A stretch of 64,000 bases of DNA, taken from contig NC_082594.1 of assembly GCF_030936135.1 (NCBI RefSeq), forward strand, positions 20,270,879-20,334,878, in the 5' to 3' direction. The notes under the pieces were generated by a model that searched no databases, was not told where the DNA came from, and was given only the letters and a program-made list of their open reading frames with translations. The DNA comes from Gavia stellata. Lineage: Eukaryota; Chordata; Aves; Gaviiformes; Gaviidae. Within the stretch, counting starts at the first letter, position 1. Each line of letters begins with the position of its first letter. The position numbers were made by a program, and so were the translations under genes. Positions 61,201 to 64,000 of the stretch are shown in pieces.

Positions 61201-61324
61201 CGAGGCGAGGCCTGGGCTTACCCGTGTCCTCTCTGCGTAGGGCCCGCTCAAGCTGACTCGCCTCCTTCTCCAGCGTGAGGGCCAGGGCGCGCAGCTTACC
61301 GAAGAAGTCCCTCGACACGTCCAT
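52142..61324 (-). CDS. SKA3: SKA3, spindle and kinetochore-associated complex subunit 3 (whole gene, eight coding exons)
   Basis: SKA3 joins SKA1 and SKA2 to form the W-shaped SKA dimer that couples kinetochores to depolymerising microtubules through NDC80. Eight exons with consistent phases and GT-AG ends encode about 460 residues, versus 412 in human. The N-terminal 1-110 region forms the coiled-coil assembly part, starting MDVSRDFFGKLRALALTLEK. The most conserved block, [20 protein letters not shown] then TMCMNEDYTM, is in exon 4. The C-terminal disordered region carries several TP/SP sites, including LLNTPPPPEIT near residue 403, and ends with a KEN motif, NKENRYD. The ATG context GGGCCATGG is strong. 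The gene is convergent with SAP18 and divergent from MRPL57, sharing its promoter. The middle exons (5-7) are the least conserved. Confidence 0.96.
52456..52668 (-). CDS. SKA3: SKA3 coding exon 7
   Basis: Phase 0 at both ends; encodes QVKQGGKIESVIKNDATDKQ to RIPDDVLQ with donor CAG|GTTAGC. The acceptor is a tandem CAGCAG, so the exon may instead start at 52,665 and lose one Gln. It contains the CDK-site region LLNTPPPPEITRIP. Confidence 0.92.
52865..53049 (-). CDS. SKA3: SKA3 coding exon 6
   Basis: Encodes ADWMASPMILVFCTPDVKNP through ETRWLKTEAK; donor AAG|GTAGTA. It matches the human VPTFCTPGLK segment. The acceptor is TTTCAGCAG, a second NAGNAG, with starts at 53,049 or 53,046 that differ by one Ala. 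Confidence 0.9.
53848..53948 (-). CDS. SKA3: SKA3 coding exon 5
   Basis: Starts after GGTTTTCAG and ends ATG|GTAAGT. It encodes LVKKDDHEVNVPEMTSREIM to KVAAEN. Splice phases (2 in, 1 out) join it correctly to exons 4 and 6. Sequence similarity to human is low, but a VTPGPKI motif keeps a minimal TP site. Confidence 0.88.
55321..55356. repeat. Perfect tandem duplication of an 18-bp unit in SKA3 intron 4
   Basis: Two identical copies of CCATTTAACATGCTCATC lie at 55,321-55,338 and 55,339-55,356. The rest of intron 4 (53,949-57,019) is AT-rich and shows no other recognised element. Confidence 0.9.
57020..57440 (-). CDS. SKA3: SKA3 coding exon 4 (largest exon)
   Basis: Acceptor TTTTCTCAAACAG; donor AAGAA|GTGAGT. 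It encodes about 140 residues, beginning with an acidic EEEEVNSDS stretch, then DPQLSDFGLSQYAFSR, then [20 protein letters not shown] and HFGISEHTMCMNEDYTMSLI. The PQLSDFGL and [17 protein letters not shown] blocks are the diagnostic SKA3 signatures and nearly match human. Confidence 0.96.
59028..59193 (-). CDS. SKA3: SKA3 coding exon 3
   Basis: Encodes EDVNASLGKSCSEKQAINDF to LGKIRELFQKYGYKPRVKDS, matching the human IREYFQKYGYSPRVKKNS end of the coiled-coil domain. The acceptor is ACCCCAAAG, preceded by a cytosine run in place of a T-rich tract; donor CAG|GTAATA. Confidence 0.95.
60085..60149 (-). CDS. SKA3: SKA3 coding exon 2
   Basis: A 65-nt exon encoding DYEDESPIRVLHDLHCEIKT then LK, matching the human [20 protein letters not shown]. 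Donor AAG|GTAACA. The acceptor ATTATCAAAG has a weak pyrimidine tract. Confidence 0.93.
61222..61324 (-). CDS. SKA3: SKA3 coding exon 1
   Basis: The ATG at 61,324 is in a strong GCC-ATG-G context. It encodes MDVSRDFFGKLRALALTLEK, EASQLERALRREDT and the first base of a Gly/Asp codon, ending CACGG|GTAAGC (phase 1). The heptad-like leucines agree with the N-terminal coiled coil that packs with SKA1 and SKA2. Confidence 0.95.
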
Positions 61325-61483
61325 GGCCCGCGGGGACGGGGGGCGCCAGAGGGACCGTGCCAGCACCACCTGGCGAGGGCCGCCCGAGCCCCCGCTCCCC
61401 CGACTAGCCCCAGACCACGCGAACGGCCGTTAGCGGCTGCCCGAGAGCTGGGGCTGCCGCTGCGCGCTGGGAGCGACCCTGAC

Positions 61484-61508
61484 GAGAGGAGAGGAGAGGA
61501 GAGGAGAG
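61484..61508. repeat. Short (GAGGA)n repeat in the SKA3 5' region
   Basis: A 25-bp purine run with five repeats of a 5-bp unit lies about 160-185 bp upstream of the SKA3 ATG, probably in its 5'UTR or core promoter. It could be length-polymorphic. Confidence 0.85.
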
Positions 61509-61555
61509 CCGGGCCGCGCGCCGCCGGGGGAGGAGGCTGCCCGCCCGCCGCTAGC

Positions 61556-61587
61556 TTTGAACAGCGGCAGCGCGCGCGCCCCATTGG
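61556..61587 (-). promoter_or_regulatory. CHR element with upstream CCAAT box (SKA3 cell-cycle promoter)
   Basis: TTTGAA at 61,556-61,561 matches the cell-cycle genes homology region (CHR) bound by DREAM and MMB. A CDE-like GCCGC sits four bases away. Reading in the SKA3 direction, a CCAAT box (ATTGG on the plus strand at 61,583-61,587) lies just upstream. CCAAT plus CHR is typical of G2/M genes, which fits the mitotic role of SKA3. The assignment is by motif only. Confidence 0.6.
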
Positions 61588-61618
61588 CGCCGCCAGGCCC
61601 CGCCCACCCGCCGCGAGC

Positions 61619-61628
61619 TCTCGCGAGA
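61619..61628. promoter_or_regulatory. TCTCGCGAGA palindrome (BANP/Kaiso-type element)
   Basis: A perfect copy of the same palindrome found in the SAP18 promoter, here 23 bp before the YY1-type element at 61,651-61,660. It lies within the predicted MRPL57 core promoter. Confidence 0.7.
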
Positions 61629-61649
61629 CGGGCCGCCCGCCGCCGCCCG

Positions 61650-61696
61650 CCGCCATCTTGCGTCTCGCCGTGAGGCCGGAGCCGTCACCGGCGTCG
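61650..61696 (+). other. MRPL57: MRPL57 noncoding exon 1 (predicted)
   Basis: From the YY1 element to a donor GCGTCG|GTGAGAG at 61,696/61,697. The matching acceptor is TATATTTTAAG at 62,944. The 5' limit is approximate. The 1.25-kb intron that follows (61,697-62,944) starts in the CpG island and becomes AT-rich; nothing else was recognised in it. Confidence 0.5.
61651..61660 (+). promoter_or_regulatory. YY1-type element at the MRPL57 start region
   Basis: CGCCATCTTG, the reverse of CAAGATGGCG, is the usual position-restricted YY1 element found at or just after the start site of housekeeping genes. It suggests that MRPL57 transcription starts near 61,640-61,660. Confidence 0.6.
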
Positions 61697-62949
61697 GTGA
61701 GAGAGGACGGGGAGGAGGGGCGGGGCCCGTTAATGATAGGGCTGGGAGCGCTGCTGTGGCCCCTGACAGTTCTTCGGCCCGAGCACAGGGTGTCTCTTGG
61801 CGGGTTGGCCCTGGGAGATAGCCCCGGTGGGGAACGGGCAGGGGGTCCTGCTCCTCAGCAGCAGCGCTCCGACGCGTGGGCCGAAACGCGCCTGGAGCTG
61901 GCGAGTGCCGAGCGGTCCAGGTGGCTCCTGTGGCACTGGAGAGCCCCGGGGGGCTGCCGTGCCGCCTCGCGCGTCGGCTTCGCTCCTGGTCGGGGCTGCA
62001 GCGGGCGCTGGCCTGAGGGCGAGCAGCCAGCGCTGCCGTGGAGATGGGCGAGCTCTGCCCTGCCCTTCCCTGCCGGGAGGGGAACCAGAGGCTGAGGCAG
62101 CAGTGCCCCCGGGAAGCCCCACAGCTTCATCTCTAAACTGGATCCGAGTGGAACACCAGGATGCAGTTGCACCATAGGAATGGAGTATGGCGGGGTGTCT
62201 TTTCTCAGCAGTAGTGCTGGTTTATGCTGTGTTAAACTGCCTGCCTGGTTTATTAGTGGATGAAAATACTGTGTAACGAGGGACCTAGGAGTTAGGCATG
62301 TTTAGGAATAATAAACAGGTTAATGAAGAGCATGTGTCAAATCTAAATGTAACTTGGCCTTTCGGGCCTCTTTGTTACAGCTATGTATTGTCTCAGAAGC
62401 TGTATTCGTGCTTTCTGCGTACGCTAGCTGGTCTAATGCAGGATATTGTTTTTCTCTACAAACCAGATTTCCCATAGTTAAAATACAAGACTAGGTACTT
62501 GTATACTAATGAGTTTATAGAGAGACTGTAGTTCAAAATTTAATACTGAGGATGGGCCAGATCTGGATCTGGATCTAGAAGATAGACCTGGAAATACTCC
62601 CTGTTTTGACAATGCAGTTAGCTATTTGAAGAAGGAATGAATGAAGCGAATCCTTTGTTTATCTGGGACGTACTTTAATCTCAATGTAAGGATAACTGAG
62701 TAAACTCTTTATGTAAATAAAGATTTCCGTTTCCCTTTTCTGGTCTTAAGTTTCCAATACGTCTGTCATTGTACTGTCTACTGTATGTAATGGTTGGTTG
62801 TATCAGGTTCTGAACTTCAAACTTCAAAACAGCCCGCTAAAAGGCAGTGGAGTATGTATGTGCAGATTTCTCATTTTTCTTGTTAAATTTCTAAATTTTG
62901 TCCCTAATGTAATGAGTATTTTATATTTTTGTCTATATTTTAAGGCATA

Positions 62950-63261
62950 ATGTTTTTAACAACAGTATTACTCCGAAAGAGAATTCCTGGAAAACAATGG
63001 ATTGGAAAATACAGGCGACCAAGAGTGGTTACCCTTTCAATGAAGCAAGCAATGATCCGAAGGCTGGAAATTGAAGCAGAGAATGAATATTGGCTGAGTC
63101 GACCTTACCTGACATGGGAACAGGAGTACAAACATAATGCAGAAGAGAGACGTGCAAAATGGGAAGCTTTCAAAAGCCTGACGAAAGCCAAGTTTCCTGA
63201 GCATAGATATATTGACGATCATTTAAACCACTTAAATGTTTCGAAGAAGTGGACATCTTGA
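62950..63261 (+). CDS. MRPL57: MRPL57, mitochondrial large ribosomal subunit protein mL63
   Basis: This is a metazoan mitochondria-specific protein of the 39S subunit (also called MRP63). A single exon encodes 103 residues, versus 102 in human. It begins [20 protein letters not shown], continues [20 protein letters not shown] and [20 protein letters not shown], and ends [13 protein letters not shown]. Matches to human include the [23 protein letters not shown] and LNV-KKW blocks. The basic N-terminus fits mitochondrial targeting. The ATG at 62,950 has A at -3 and lies six bases after a predicted acceptor (AAG at 62,942-62,944), so the 5'UTR is split by an intron, as in mammals. It is divergent from SKA3. 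Confidence 0.97.
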   Translation: MFLTTVLLRKRIPGKQWIGKYRRPRVVTLSMKQAMIRRLEIEAENEYWLSRPYLTWEQEYKHNAEERRAKWEAFKSLTKAKFPEHRYIDDHLNHLNVSKKWTS

Positions 63262-63425
63262 ATAATACAGCGTATTTATATTTGGCATGTATTATGCACT
63301 ACTGTGCGATCTGCTATTGTACCTATTATTGTAGTTCTGTAATTCAGTATAAGGGTAGATGACAACTAAGACTTTGCTATGGTATACAAAATCTTACATT
63401 AAAAGTAGTCCTACAGAACAATGTA
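63262..63425 (+). terminator. MRPL57: MRPL57 3'UTR with candidate polyadenylation signal
   Basis: ATTAAA at 63,398-63,403, about 137 nt after the stop, is the closest recognisable signal. No AATAAA occurs nearby. A T-rich stretch (GTTTTCTTGTCTCTTT) follows about 25 nt later. Confidence 0.5.
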
Positions 63426-64000
63426 CGTTTTCTTGTCTCTTTAGAAAAAGACAGTTCTCTCTGTGGCTCTCTGCTATCTGCCTGCCTTCTGTTCTTCAGG
63501 GGTTTTGCATAACACAGTGTGAGTTACCAAGTGCAATGATGATGATTCGAACTAGATTTATAGCTTCACTAATTTCCTTTTGAAAGCTATGAGAGAACAC
63601 ACCTGCTCTTTTGAAAGGGATTATCTGCTGGTACTGACCAGATGGCTCTTGCTGGTCACTCTCCCTTCTGAAGGGATACTTCTTGAGACGCAACTGACGC
63701 TGCTTACATAGTGCTCACTTTATCAGGCATGCAAGGACCAAGATGAACTAGAATTAAAGTTAGGTGTATGAGGCTGGAACTCACGGAAGATTGTAAAATG
63801 TTTGGTTTTTTAAACTTTCTGGAAAGAATTCTTGAATTTAAATGCCAGTCTCATTGTCATGTCAGTGTCAACTTGGGTGTTAACTGCTCTCTTACAGAGA
63901 TTATTTCTGATCTAAAAGGAATGCAGCTGATTCCTGTTTTGAGTGGCAATCTGATTTCTAAGTCATGTTTAGTGTCCTGAAGGAACACAGTCAGCCACAA
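63426..64000. other. Downstream flank of MRPL57
   Basis: About 575 bp to the window end. I see no exon, repeat or RNA gene here. The next gene expected from vertebrate synteny (ZDHHC20) is not reached. Confidence 0.6.

Larger units (their letters stand above)
60930..62120. promoter_or_regulatory. CpG-island bidirectional promoter of SKA3 (-) and MRPL57 (+)
   Basis: About 1.2 kb of CpG-dense DNA covers SKA3 exon 1 and the predicted MRPL57 noncoding exon 1. Only about 330 bp separate the SKA3 ATG from the MRPL57 YY1/start region, so one promoter must serve both. Between them lie, in window order, a GAGGA repeat, a CHR element, a CCAAT box on the minus strand, a TCTCGCGAGA palindrome and a CGCCATCTTG element. 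No TATA box is visible. Confidence 0.8.

Noticed and set aside
61036-61656. 206-codon minus-strand open frame over SKA3 exon 1
   Set aside because: Shifted relative to the real SKA3 frame and made of GC-rich low-complexity residues.
1-64000. tRNA, rRNA, snoRNA, CRISPR or prokaryotic operon
   Set aside because: No cloverleaf, box C/D or H/ACA pattern, direct-repeat array or operon-like gene spacing could be seen.

Overview
The window is vertebrate nuclear DNA, and most likely from a bird outside the chicken/duck lineage. Four features point there: intron-split genes with vertebrate splice signals, 5'-truncated CR1 retrotransposons (the dominant avian LINE), a solo LTR of an endogenous retrovirus family I recognise from many neoavian genomes, and GC-rich CpG-island promoters. 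No prokaryotic features, tRNA, rRNA or CRISPR arrays were seen.

Four genes are identifiable, in the order LATS2(-) - SAP18(+) - SKA3(-) - MRPL57(+). This is the order and orientation known from human 13q12.11. (1) 1-13,270: the 5' part of LATS2 on the minus strand: a CpG-island promoter near 12.2-13.3 kb, a first intron, and the first coding exon at 7887-8225. The remaining exons lie before position 1. (2) 13.3-36.9 kb: gene-free spacer with three CR1 fragments and a diverged 131-bp local duplication. (3) 36.9-41.6 kb: a complete four-exon SAP18 (153 aa) with an antisense solo LTR in intron 2. (4) 41.6-52.1 kb: convergent spacer holding a 281-bp hAT-type mini-transposon and some unidentified coding-like stretches. 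(5) 52.1-61.3 kb: a complete eight-coding-exon SKA3 (about 460 aa). (6) 61.3-64 kb: a bidirectional CpG-island promoter shared with MRPL57, whose 103-aa product is encoded in one downstream exon.

The genes act separately: Hippo kinase signalling (LATS2), Sin3/HDAC and exon-junction splicing complexes (SAP18), kinetochore-microtubule attachment (SKA3) and the mitochondrial large ribosomal subunit (MRPL57). The most informative signals are regulatory. The LATS2 promoter has paired TEAD-type motifs around a perfect CLEAR/E-box palindrome. The SKA3 promoter has a CCAAT/CHR pair typical of late cell-cycle genes. Both housekeeping promoters carry a TCTCGCGAGA palindrome close to a YY1 element. In SKA3, one of the two adjacent TP phosphosites described for human is replaced by proline, and two consecutive exons have NAGNAG acceptors. 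I found no clearly new multi-gene system; the best candidate for something undescribed is the pair of open, coding-like plus-strand segments at 50.8-51.4 kb.
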